A stretch of DNA of 34,403 nt from Acidobacteriota bacterium (GTDB lineage Bacteria; Acidobacteriota; Vicinamibacteria; Vicinamibacterales; UBA8438), in the NCBI GenBank assembly GCA_015659035.1, contig DQNS01000002.1:1-34403 (forward strand), given 5' to 3'. Position 1 is the stretch's first letter. Each line of letters starts with the position of its first letter. The position numbers were made by a program, and so were the translations under genes. Below the pieces are notes generated by a model, which ran no database searches, was not told the origin of the DNA, and saw nothing but the letters and a program-made list of their open reading frames with translations. Positions 21,471 through 28,695 of the stretch are shown in pieces.

Positions 21471-22628
21471 GTGACGAATACCGAATTGCACACCGATCTG
21501 AGAACCGCCGTGCGCGAACTGTGCGCGCGGTTTCCGGACAGCTACTGGCGTGAACTCGATGCCCAGGAGGCCTACCCCGAGGAGTTCGTTCGCACGCTGA
21601 CCGAGGCAGGGTATCTGGCCGCGCTGATTCCCGAGGAGTTTGGTGGATCCGGGTTGGGGATCGCCGAGGCGTCGATCATCCTGGAGGAGGTCAACCGTTC
21701 TGGTGGCAATTCCGCGGCCTGCCACGCCCAGCTGTACATCATGGGCACCCTCCTCCGGCACGGCTCCGAGGCGCAGCGCCGTTACTACCTGCCGAAGATT
21801 GCCAGCGGCGAGTTGCGGCTGCAGGCCTTCGCCGTGACGGAGCCGACGACCGGAACCGACACGACCCAGATGAAGACGATAGCGGTGCGTCGCGGCGACC
21901 GCTACGTCGTGAACGGCCAAAAGGTCTGGATCTCGCGGGTCGAGCACTCGGATCTGATGCTCCTGGTGGCGCGAACGACCCCGCTCGAGGAGGTGAAGAA
22001 GCGCAGCGAGGGGCTGTCGGTGTTTCTGGTGGATCTGGGGGAGGCGATCGGGAACGGTATGACCGTGCGGCCGATTCGCGCCATGATTAACCATGCGAGC
22101 ACCGAGGTGTTCTTCGACAATCTCGAGGTGCCGGTCGAGAACCGGGTCGGTGACGAGGGGCAGGGGTTCCGGTATCTGCTCGACGGGCTGAACGCCGAGC
22201 GGATTCTCATCGCCGCCGAATGTGTCGGGGACGGACGGTGGTTTGTCGAGCGGGCCAGTCGCTATGCCCGGGACCGGGTCGTCTTCGGGCGACCGATCGG
22301 GCAGAACCAGGGGATCCAGTTCCCGATCGCCAGGGCGCACGTCAACATCGAGGCGGCCGACCTGATGCGGATCCGGGCCGCCGAGCTGTTCGATGGCGGG
22401 CACCCATGCGGCGCCGAGGCCAACATGGCCAAGTTGCTGGCGGCCGACGCCTCCTGGGAGGCGGCCAATGTCACCATGCAGACTTACGGGGGGTTCGGGT
22501 TCGCCCAGGAGTACGATATCGAGCGCAAGTTCCGCGAGACCCGGTTGTATCAGACCGCGCCGATCTCGACGAACCTGATCCTGTCCTACATCGGCCAGCA
22601 CGTGCTGGACCTGCCCCGGTCGTTCTGA
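21471..22628 (+). CDS. Acyl-CoA dehydrogenase with relocated catalytic base
   Basis: A 385-residue ACAD flavoprotein. The N-domain (LRTAVRELCARFPDSYWREL), FAD loop (AFAVTEPTTGTDTTQMKT, YVVNGQKVWISR) and C-domain (VTMQTYGGFGFAQEYDIERK) are all present. Where most ACADs have the catalytic Glu in EGTSE, this one reads LYQTAPISTNLIL with Pro364 in that slot. Glu243 in LNAERILIAAE sits where isovaleryl- and long-chain-type enzymes keep their base. GTG at 21471 fits the family start better than the upstream frame. Its stop overlaps the CoA-transferase start (TGATG), so the pair is coupled. Candidate substrates include a branched C5 acyl-CoA such as methylsuccinyl-CoA, by context only. Confidence 0.88.
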   Translation: MTNTELHTDLRTAVRELCARFPDSYWRELDAQEAYPEEFVRTLTEAGYLAALIPEEFGGSGLGIAEASIILEEVNRSGGNSAACHAQLYIMGTLLRHGSEAQRRYYLPKIASGELRLQAFAVTEPTTGTDTTQMKTIAVRRGDRYVVNGQKVWISRVEHSDLMLLVARTTPLEEVKKRSEGLSVFLVDLGEAIGNGMTVRPIRAMINHASTEVFFDNLEVPVENRVGDEGQGFRYLLDGLNAERILIAAECVGDGRWFVERASRYARDRVVFGRPIGQNQGIQFPIARAHVNIEAADLMRIRAAELFDGGHPCGAEANMAKLLAADASWEAANVTMQTYGGFGFAQEYDIERKFRETRLYQTAPISTNLILSYIGQHVLDLPRSF

Positions 22629-23806
22629 TGCGACCGCTCGACGGGGTTACGGTATTGTCGCTCGAGCAGGCGGTGGCCGCGCCGTTCACCACCCGGCAGC
22701 TCGCCGACCTGGGCGCTCGGGTGATCAAGATCGAGCGACCCGGCGTCGGCGACTTTGCCCGGGGCTACGACACGACGGTTCGCGGGTTGTCGTCCCACTT
22801 CGTGTGGCTGAACCGTTCGAAAGAGTCGCTGACGCTCGACGTGAAGCACCCCGATGCACGCGAGGTACTGCGCCGGTTGCTCGACGGGACGGACGTGTTC
22901 GTGCAGAACCTGACGCCCGGTGCCTCGGCGCGGCTTGGGCTGTCGGCGACCGTGCTACGCGAGGCGCACCCGCGGCTGATCGTGTGCGAGATCTCCGGCT
23001 ACGGGTCGAGCGGCCCCTATCGGGACCGGAAGGCCTACGACCTGCTGATACAAGCCGAGGCGGGGCTGGTGTCGATTACCGGCACCGCCAACGAGCCGGT
23101 CAAGGTGGCGATCTCGGTCGCCGACATCGCCGCCGGCATGTATGCCTATTCCGGTATCCTGACCGCCTTGCTGATGCGGCACCAGACCGGTGCGGGCACG
23201 GTGCTCGAGGTGTCGATGCTCGAAGCGCTCGGCGAGTGGATGGGGTACCCGGTGTACTACGGGACCGATGGCGGCGCCGAGCCGCCCCGCACGGGCGCGC
23301 GTCATGCGGCGATCGCTCCCTACGGCCCGTTCGCCGGTGGGGATGGGGAGGTGGTCTACCTCGGAGTCCAGAACGAGCGCGAGTGGCAGGCGTTCTGCGC
23401 GCAGGTGCTCGGGCGGCCGGAGTTGGCCGGGGACCGGCGCTTCGCTTCGAACGGCTCACGTGTCGCGCACCGCGCGGCGCTCGACGCGGAGATCGAGGGC
23501 GTGTTCGGCCGGTTGCCGACCTCGGAGATCCTCGAGCGATTGGCGTTGGCCCGCATCGCGAACGCCAGGCTGCGGACGGTACGGCAGTTCGTCGACCATC
23601 CGCAGCTGGCCGCGCGCGGCCGCTGGCACGAGGTCGAGACACCGGCAGGGCCGGTCCGGGCGCTGGCGCCGCCGGCCACGATCGACGGAGTCGAGCCGGT
23701 CATGGGGCCGATTCCAAGCCTGGGGGCCCACACGGACGCGATCCTCGCCGAGCTGGGCTTCGACCCGGCGACGATCGAGGGGTGGCGTGAGGTGGGGGTG
23801 GTGTGA
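22628..23806 (+). CDS. CaiB/BaiF (class III) CoA-transferase
   Basis: A 392-residue class III CoA-transferase. It opens PLDGVTVLSLEQAVAAPF and QLADLGARVIKIERPGVGDF, the CoA-binding Rossmann part, and has LNRSKESLTLDVKHP. The catalytic Asp is expected at residue 138 in RKAYDLLIQAEAGLVS. It would move CoA from a donor such as succinyl-CoA to an organic acid. The ATG shares one base with the dehydrogenase stop; the longer upstream frame is the shadow of that gene. Together with the MaoC and CitE-like genes downstream it fits activation of a C5 dicarboxylate (mesaconate or itaconate). Specificity is inferred, not seen. Confidence 0.9.
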   Translation: MRPLDGVTVLSLEQAVAAPFTTRQLADLGARVIKIERPGVGDFARGYDTTVRGLSSHFVWLNRSKESLTLDVKHPDAREVLRRLLDGTDVFVQNLTPGASARLGLSATVLREAHPRLIVCEISGYGSSGPYRDRKAYDLLIQAEAGLVSITGTANEPVKVAISVADIAAGMYAYSGILTALLMRHQTGAGTVLEVSMLEALGEWMGYPVYYGTDGGAEPPRTGARHAAIAPYGPFAGGDGEVVYLGVQNEREWQAFCAQVLGRPELAGDRRFASNGSRVAHRAALDAEIEGVFGRLPTSEILERLALARIANARLRTVRQFVDHPQLAARGRWHEVETPAGPVRALAPPATIDGVEPVMGPIPSLGAHTDAILAELGFDPATIEGWREVGVV

Positions 23807-23809
23807 GGA

Positions 23810-23914
23810 ACGTAGGAGACAGGAGTCAGGAGACAGGAAAAGCCGGAGGGCTTCGCCGCTTCTAGAAGTTGCGATAGCCTCCAGTTTCATTCTGACTTCT
23901 GTCTTCTGACGTCC
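23810..23914. repeat. Family B repeat, two inverted arms with central hairpin
   Basis: The left arm GTAGGAGACAGGAGTCAGGA then GACAGGA and the right arm TTCTGACTTCTGTCTTCTGA are inverted copies of the purine-rich array. Between them lies AAAAGCCGGAGGGCTTCGCC (AAGCC/GGCTT hairpin). The rest of the 181-base gap, TCATCCTGAGC...GTCGAAGGACTGAC, resembles another common short dispersed repeat. GGAG near 23970 serves the MaoC gene. Confidence 0.65.
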
Positions 23915-23987
23915 GTCCGCTCATCCTGAGCAGAGCACAGTAGTGTTGTTGTCGAAGGACTGACTTCTTGGAGCGAAGGGAGCGATC

Positions 23988-24491
23988 ATGGCCGTGAAAG
24001 AAGGGTGGACCGGGCGGGTCTACGAGGACTTCGAGGTCGGGGACGTCTACCAGCATCCGCTGGGCCGGACGGTGCTGGCGGCGGACAATACGTGGTTCAC
24101 GCTCCTGTCGATGAACACCAATCCGATCCACTTCGACCACGCCTACGCGGCGAAGACCGAGTTCGGCCGGCCATTGGTCGACTCGACGTTCACGCTGGCC
24201 GTCGTCACCGGTCAGTCGGTCATCGACCTGTCGCAGAACGTGATGGCGAACCTGGGGTGGGATGAGGTGCGGCTGCCCAATCCGGTGTTCGACGGGGACA
24301 CGATCTATTCCCGCAGCGAGGTGTTGTCGGCACGGGAATCGAAGTCGCGCCCCAACGTTGGCATCGTGTCGGTGAAATCGACGGGATTCAACCAGGACGG
24401 CAAGATCATCATCACGTTCAAGCGCACGTTCATGGTCTACAAACGCGGGCACGTGCCGCCAAAGTGTCGGCCGCTCGAGCCCGAGGCGTAG
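23988..24491 (+). CDS. MaoC-family hydratase (mesaconyl/itaconyl-CoA hydratase-like)
   Basis: A 167-residue hot-dog-fold hydratase. The hydratase block reads AADNTWFTLLSMNTNPIHFD then HAYAAKTEFGRPLVDSTFTL. In PhaJ-type enzymes the pair is Asp-x4-His (DFNPLH); here it is Asn43-x4-His48. This Asn form with DNTWFTLLSMNT is what I recall of hydratases acting on mesaconyl- or itaconyl-CoA rather than crotonyl-CoA. It would add water across the C=C of an unsaturated C5 acyl-CoA. GAGCGAAGGGAGCG before the ATG provides a ribosome site. The CoA-transferase lies 181 bases upstream and the CitE lyase is three genes further on. Confidence 0.88.
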   Translation: MAVKEGWTGRVYEDFEVGDVYQHPLGRTVLAADNTWFTLLSMNTNPIHFDHAYAAKTEFGRPLVDSTFTLAVVTGQSVIDLSQNVMANLGWDEVRLPNPVFDGDTIYSRSEVLSARESKSRPNVGIVSVKSTGFNQDGKIIITFKRTFMVYKRGHVPPKCRPLEPEA

Positions 24492-24492
24492 T

Positions 24493-24637
24493 GCGAAGAA
24501 GTCAGGAGTCAGAAGACAGAAGGCAGGAGAGGGCCGGAGGAGCGACCTGCGGCACATCCGGTTCACGGGCGTTCCAAGGCCGCAGAGCGCCTGAAGCCCG
24601 GAGCCTGTAGCCTGAAGCCAGTCGGCCGTCATCAGGG
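24493..24637 (+). repeat. Family B array plus CTGAAGCC-type repeats
   Basis: GAAGAAGTCAGGAGTCAGAA and GACAGAAGGCAGGAG are the purine-rich units, followed by GGCCGGAGGAGCGACCTGCG, a decayed hairpin. From 24585 comes a second short-unit run, GCGCCTGAAGCCCGGAGCCT and GTAGCCTGAAGCC. This fills the gap between the MaoC and amidohydrolase genes. Confidence 0.6.
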
Positions 24638-24659
24638 CGGCGTCACAAGGGAGCACCGA

Positions 24660-26069
24660 GTGAGAGCGAGCAGGGCGTCCTTGGCGAGCGGCCCATGGGC
24701 TGGTGTCGTGCTCACCGTCGCGATGGCGGTGAGCTGCGGCGACCCGTTGCCGGTGGTCGAAGGTGACCTGGCGTTCGTCGGTGTTACCGTGCTGCCGATG
24801 ACCGGGCCGGGTGGCCCGGTCGTGCTGGAAAACCAGACCGTCGTCGTCGCCAACCGGCGGATCGCGTCGATTAACCCGGCCGATGAGGTCGAGGTGGGCG
24901 ACGACGTCGAGGTCATCGAGGCGGAGGGGCAGTATCTGATGCCGGGTCTCGCCGAGATGCATGGGCACCTGCCCAGCCCCCGGATGCTACCGGCCGATGC
25001 CAAGAACCTGCTGTTCCTCTACGTGGCGAACGGGGTGACGACGGTGCGCGGGATGCAGGGCGACCGGTCGCAGTTCACCATGCGTGACCAGATCGCCCGG
25101 GGTGAGACGATCGGGCCCCGTCTGTTTCTGGGAAGCACGTCGATGCATGGGGCGCGGGTGACGACACCGGAGCAGGCCGAGCAGCTCGTGCGCGAGTACA
25201 AGCAGATCGGCTACGACCTCCTGAAGGTGCACGAGGACCTGACCCTCGATGTGTTCGACGTCCTGGCCGCCACGGCGCACGAGGTCGGGATTCCGTTCGG
25301 TGGCCATGTCTCCGACCGGGTCGGGCTGCTTCACGCGCTCGAGGCGGGGCAGGTGTCGATCGACCACCTCGACAACTACATCCAGGCGCTGGTGCCCGAG
25401 GAGCGCCAGCCGACCCAGCCGCCGGGTCTGCGGGACATCGGTGCCCTGCTGGAGGCGGTTGACGAAGGCCGTATCCCGCAGCTCGTCGAGGCGACCCGGA
25501 CGGCGCGCGCCTGGGTCGTGCCGACAATGGTGCTCTGGGAGACGGCATTCTACGGCGATCGATCGGCGGCCGAGATGCGCACCGAGCGCCCGGAAGTGGC
25601 CTACATGCCGCCGGAGACCGTCGGGGAGTGGGAGCAGGCTGTAGACGAGCGACTGGCGGTCGCCGACCCGGAGACGAACCGCCGGGTGCGCGCGTTGCGC
25701 CGGACCATCCTGACGGCGTTGCACGCCGGCGGCGCGCCGATCTTGCTGGGCACCGATTCGCCGCAGATCTTCAGCGTGCCCGGTTTCGCCATGCATCACG
25801 AGATGCGGTTATGGGTCGAGATCGGGATGACGCCCTATCAGGTGCTGGAGACCGGTACCCGCCGGGTGGCCGAGTATTTCGACGCCACCGACGACTTCGG
25901 GTCGGTCGCCGTCGGGCATCGTGCCGATTTGCTGCTGCTGACGGCGAATCCGATCGAGGACATCGCGAACGTTGCCAGCCGCGCCGGGGTCATGGTGAAC
26001 GGCCGGTGGATGCCGGAGCGACAGATCCAGGACCGTCTTGCCAGCATCGCCATTTTCTACGGAAACTGA
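24660..26069 (+). CDS. Amidohydrolase-family lipoprotein
   Basis: A 469-residue protein. The N-terminus has a lipoprotein signal: hydrophobic GVVLTVAMAVSC with lipobox AVSC and the Cys at residue 26, so it is exported and lipid-anchored. The rest is an imidazolonepropionase/prolidase-like amidohydrolase: MPGLAEMHGHL (HxH metal ligands), LLKVHED (the Lys that is carboxylated in binuclear members), GGHVSD, SIDHLDNY and LLGTDSPQ (metal Asp). It would hydrolyse a C-N bond of a cyclic amide or peptide. It starts at GTG 24660 with AAGGGAG upstream. Being secreted, it is odd among cytosolic CoA-pathway genes; it might release the substrate outside the cell. That is speculation. Confidence 0.87.
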   Translation: MRASRASLASGPWAGVVLTVAMAVSCGDPLPVVEGDLAFVGVTVLPMTGPGGPVVLENQTVVVANRRIASINPADEVEVGDDVEVIEAEGQYLMPGLAEMHGHLPSPRMLPADAKNLLFLYVANGVTTVRGMQGDRSQFTMRDQIARGETIGPRLFLGSTSMHGARVTTPEQAEQLVREYKQIGYDLLKVHEDLTLDVFDVLAATAHEVGIPFGGHVSDRVGLLHALEAGQVSIDHLDNYIQALVPEERQPTQPPGLRDIGALLEAVDEGRIPQLVEATRTARAWVVPTMVLWETAFYGDRSAAEMRTERPEVAYMPPETVGEWEQAVDERLAVADPETNRRVRALRRTILTALHAGGAPILLGTDSPQIFSVPGFAMHHEMRLWVEIGMTPYQVLETGTRRVAEYFDATDDFGSVAVGHRADLLLLTANPIEDIANVASRAGVMVNGRWMPERQIQDRLASIAIFYGN

Positions 26070-26071
26070 GA

Positions 26072-26206
26072 CGGAGAAGGCAAAAGTCAGAAGTAAGTCG
26101 GAGGAGCAACTTGCGGTTGCTCGCATCTGTACCTAGCGGCGGGTCTTCAGACCCGCCCCAGAGCTGAGAGGACATGAGCGCCTGAAGTCTGAAGCCAAAG
26201 AGAGCG
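26072..26206 (+). repeat. Family B array with two perfect hairpins
   Basis: AAGGCAAAAGTCAGAAGTAA leads into a stem-loop GAGCAAC-TTGCG-GTTGCTC (26104-26122). A second perfect hairpin, GGCGGGTCT-TC-AGACCCGCC (26138-26157), follows. CGCCTGAAGTCTGAAGCC (from 26176) matches the CTGAAGCC units at 24585. It fills most of the gap before the MmgE/PrpD gene. AAGGAGAG at 26209 is that gene's ribosome site. Confidence 0.65.
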
Positions 26207-26222
26207 CGAAGGAGAGCATCAC

Positions 26223-27581
26223 GTGAGCGCACTCACGCTGTTCGGCGAGTTCGTGTCGCGTGCGGCGGTCCCGCCGCCGGCGCGCGCCGCGGCGCGTGAC
26301 GCCGTGCTGGACACCGTGGGTGTCACGCTGGCGGGGTCGGTCGAGCCCGCGGCCCGCCTCGTTCGTGACGTGGCCTGCGCGGAGGGTGGGGCCCCGCGCT
26401 GCGGCATCCTGGGCGTCGCCGAGCGCACCGGCGCCGGGTGGGCGGCGCTGGCGAACGGCACGGCCGCCCACGCGCTCGACTTCGACGACATGTGTTTCGT
26501 GTCGCTGGCCCACCCGAGCGCGCCGCTTGTCGCCGCCGGTCTCCCGGTGGCCGAGCTGGCTGACGCCGGCGGAGCTGCGCTGCTGGACGCCTACTGCGTC
26601 GGGTTCGAGATCGAGGCGGTGCTCGGCCGGGTGATGAACCCGACACACTACGAACACGGGTGGCACGCGACCGCGACCCTCGGCACGATCGGCGCCGCCG
26701 CGACTGCTGCCAGGCTGCTGGGGCAGGATGCCCAAACGGCCGCATGCAGCATGGCGATCGCGACGTCCGAGGCCTCTGGGCTCAAGGAGAGCTTCGGCAC
26801 GATGGTGAAACCGCTGCAAGCCGGCTTGGCGGGGCGTAGCGGCGTGCTGGCGGCGCTGCTCGCCACGGCGGGGCTCACCGCCTCCGACCGGGCGGTCGAT
26901 GGCCCCCAGGGGTTGCTGGTCGCGATGCAGGCCCGGCAGCCCGAGCTGGGGGATGCCGGCGCGGCGCTGGGACATGTCTGGGAGATCGTCGATGGCGGCA
27001 TCACGGTGAAGCTCTACCCGTCGTGCGCCGCCACGCACCCGACCATCGATACCTTGCTCGATCTGCGCGCCGAGCACGGGTTCGTCGCCGACGAGGTCGA
27101 GCAGATCGAGATCGGCGTCGACGCCGTGACGCCAACGGTGCTCATCCACGACCGGCCGACCCAGGGGTTAGAGGCCAAGTTCAGCATGCACTTCTGTGCC
27201 GCGGCGGCCGTGGCGGATGGGCGTGTGGACATCCAGACGTTCGAGACCGGCCTGGCCGACCCGGTGATCCGCCGGTTGCTGACCCGTGTGAGGATGCGCG
27301 TCGACCCGTCGGTCGGTGGTGACCAGCCGGCCTTGACGGAGGCGATGGTTACGGTGCGTCTCGCTGACGGCCGGTCGCTCGAGCGACGGGTCCGCGGCGC
27401 ACGGGGGTACCCCAGCCGCCCGCCCACCGCGGAGGAGCTCGACCGGAAATTTCGTACGTGCGCCGAGCGCGTGGTCTCGCCGGCGGCCGCGAGTGAGGCA
27501 CTCGATTTCCTGCGCGACCTCGAGCGCCGACCCCGGGTGGCCGCGCTGACGGAGCTGCTCGCATCCTCCGTGCCTGCGTAA
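26223..27581 (+). CDS. MmgE/PrpD family protein
   Basis: A 452-residue member of the MmgE/PrpD family, which includes 2-methylcitrate dehydratase and cis-aconitate decarboxylase. Landmarks are ANGTAAHALDFDDM with the following HPSAP, HGWHATATLGTIGAAATAAR, SEASGLKESFGTMVKPLQAG and KLYPSCAATHPTID. It would dehydrate or decarboxylate a tricarboxylate or related hydroxy acid. No other methylcitrate-cycle gene (prpB, prpC) is present, so PrpD function is unlikely here. Making itaconate from cis-aconitate, or handling citramalate-type acids, would fit the adjacent CoA genes. It starts at GTG 26223 behind AAGGAGAG. Confidence 0.88.
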   Translation: MSALTLFGEFVSRAAVPPPARAAARDAVLDTVGVTLAGSVEPAARLVRDVACAEGGAPRCGILGVAERTGAGWAALANGTAAHALDFDDMCFVSLAHPSAPLVAAGLPVAELADAGGAALLDAYCVGFEIEAVLGRVMNPTHYEHGWHATATLGTIGAAATAARLLGQDAQTAACSMAIATSEASGLKESFGTMVKPLQAGLAGRSGVLAALLATAGLTASDRAVDGPQGLLVAMQARQPELGDAGAALGHVWEIVDGGITVKLYPSCAATHPTIDTLLDLRAEHGFVADEVEQIEIGVDAVTPTVLIHDRPTQGLEAKFSMHFCAAAAVADGRVDIQTFETGLADPVIRRLLTRVRMRVDPSVGGDQPALTEAMVTVRLADGRSLERRVRGARGYPSRPPTAEELDRKFRTCAERVVSPAAASEALDFLRDLERRPRVAALTELLASSVPA

Positions 27582-27589
27582 ACAGATGC

Positions 27590-27647
27590 CAGAGAAGTCA
27601 GAAGTCGGAAGTCGGAAGTCAGAAGGAAGCCGGAGGGCTTCGCCAAC
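27590..27647 (+). repeat. Family B array, cleanest copy
   Basis: CAGAGAAGTCAGAAGTCGGA and AGTCGGAAGTCAGAAGGAAG show four to five tandem GTC(A/G)GAA heptamers. They are followed by GAAGCC-GGAG-GGCTTC, a perfect 6-bp hairpin, and GCC. It lies in the 102-base gap between the PrpD and CitE genes. Confidence 0.7.
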
Positions 27648-27683
27648 TGATGCTGGAGCTGTCTCTCAGCCCGCGGAGCTTTC

Positions 27684-28571
27684 ATGAGCGCCCGTCGTGT
27701 GCGCCGCTCGGTGCTCTTCGTGCCGGCCATCCGTCCCGACCGATTCGAGAAGGCGGTCGCCACCGGCGCCGATGCCGTCTGTCTCGACCTCGAGGACGGT
27801 GTGGCGTTCGGGCAGAAGGACGAGGCGCGTGACAAAGCGATGGCGCTGCTCGCCGAGCGACCGCCGTGCCGGGCGGAGGTCATCCTCCGGGTCAACGAGC
27901 CGGCGTCCGCCCTCGGGGACCGGGACCTCGCGGCGGTTCTGGCCGCCGACGTGCGGCCCGACGCGCTGATGGTGCCGAAGGTGGGTGAGCCCGACACCAT
28001 CCGCGCTCTGGAACGGCGGCTCGCGCCGGCGCTTGAAGGATTGCCCTTGGTGGTGCAGATCGAGACGGCGCGTGGGCTCGCCGCGGCCGAGGCGATCGCC
28101 ACCGCCTCGCCCAACGTCGCCGTCCTGTTCTTCGGCGCCGTTGATCTGGCGGCCGAGCTGGGTTGTGCCATCGAGTGGGACGCGTTGCTGTACGCGCGGT
28201 CCCGGGTCGTGGCGGCGGCGGCGCTGGCCGGGGTCGATGCGATGGACACGCCGTTCATGGATGTGTCGGCGTCGGCGCAGCTGGGTGACGAGGCGCGTGC
28301 GGTCCGGCGCCTCGGGTTTGTCGGCAAGGCCGCCATTCATCCGACACAGGTGCCGGTCATCCAGGCGGCGTTCTCACCGGACCCCGACGAGGTCGCGTGG
28401 GCCGGGCGGATCGTCAAGGCCTACGGGGCCAACGCAGGGGGCGTGCTGCTGGTGGACGGGAAACTCATCGAACGCCCGGTCATCGCGTCGGCGCAACGGA
28501 TTCTCGCCGTCGCCGCGGCGGTCGGAGGTGTGTCAGCGGAGGGTGGACGGTCGCGCGGAGGAAGCGGGTAG
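27684..28571 (+). CDS. CitE-like CoA-ester lyase (HpcH/HpaI aldolase family)
   Basis: A 295-residue CitE-family lyase. Motifs are RSVLFVPA, CLDLEDGV, ILRVNEP, MVPKVGEP, VVQIETARGL (metal-binding Glu), VLFFGAVDLAAELG (metal-binding Asp) and FVGKAAIHPTQVPVI. Members without citD/citF act as malyl-, beta-methylmalyl- or citramalyl-CoA lyases, cleaving to acetyl- or propionyl-CoA plus pyruvate or glyoxylate. No citrate lyase subunits are here. It is the likely last step of the proposed C5 route. The C-terminal tail (EGGRSRGGSG) is low complexity and runs into a GC-rich repeat, so the natural end may differ. Confidence 0.9.
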   Translation: MSARRVRRSVLFVPAIRPDRFEKAVATGADAVCLDLEDGVAFGQKDEARDKAMALLAERPPCRAEVILRVNEPASALGDRDLAAVLAADVRPDALMVPKVGEPDTIRALERRLAPALEGLPLVVQIETARGLAAAEAIATASPNVAVLFFGAVDLAAELGCAIEWDALLYARSRVVAAAALAGVDAMDTPFMDVSASAQLGDEARAVRRLGFVGKAAIHPTQVPVIQAAFSPDPDEVAWAGRIVKAYGANAGGVLLVDGKLIERPVIASAQRILAVAAAVGGVSAEGGRSRGGSG

Positions 28572-28574
28572 CCT

Positions 28575-28680
28575 GTCCGCTTTCGCCAACCGCCTTCGCC
28601 AAGGCTATGGCGGTCAAGAGGCTTCGGCGGATCCGCCGCAGCTCGCTGTGACCGGCGCTGGCGAGCGGTGGCGGAAAGCC
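28575..28680. repeat. GC-rich repeat/hairpin between convergent genes, family C
   Basis: TTTCGCCAACCGCCTTCGCC then AAGGCTATGGCGGTCAAGAG and the palindrome GGCGGATCCGCC. ACCGCC pairs with GGCGGT across the first part. TTCGCCAAGGCTATGGCGG units of this kind recur widely in related MAGs, from my recollection. Located between the 3' ends of the convergent CitE and radical SAM genes, it could act as a terminator. Confidence 0.5.
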
Positions 28681-28695
28681 TGAGACCCGTTACCG

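Noticed and set aside
22220-22627. Upstream extension of the CoA-transferase frame
   Set aside because: This part is the out-of-frame shadow of the acyl-CoA dehydrogenase; the class III transferase start is at 22628.
24493-27647. CRISPR array in the repetitive gaps
   Set aside because: The repeats are contiguous short heptamer units with single hairpins; there are no regular unique spacers and no cas genes.
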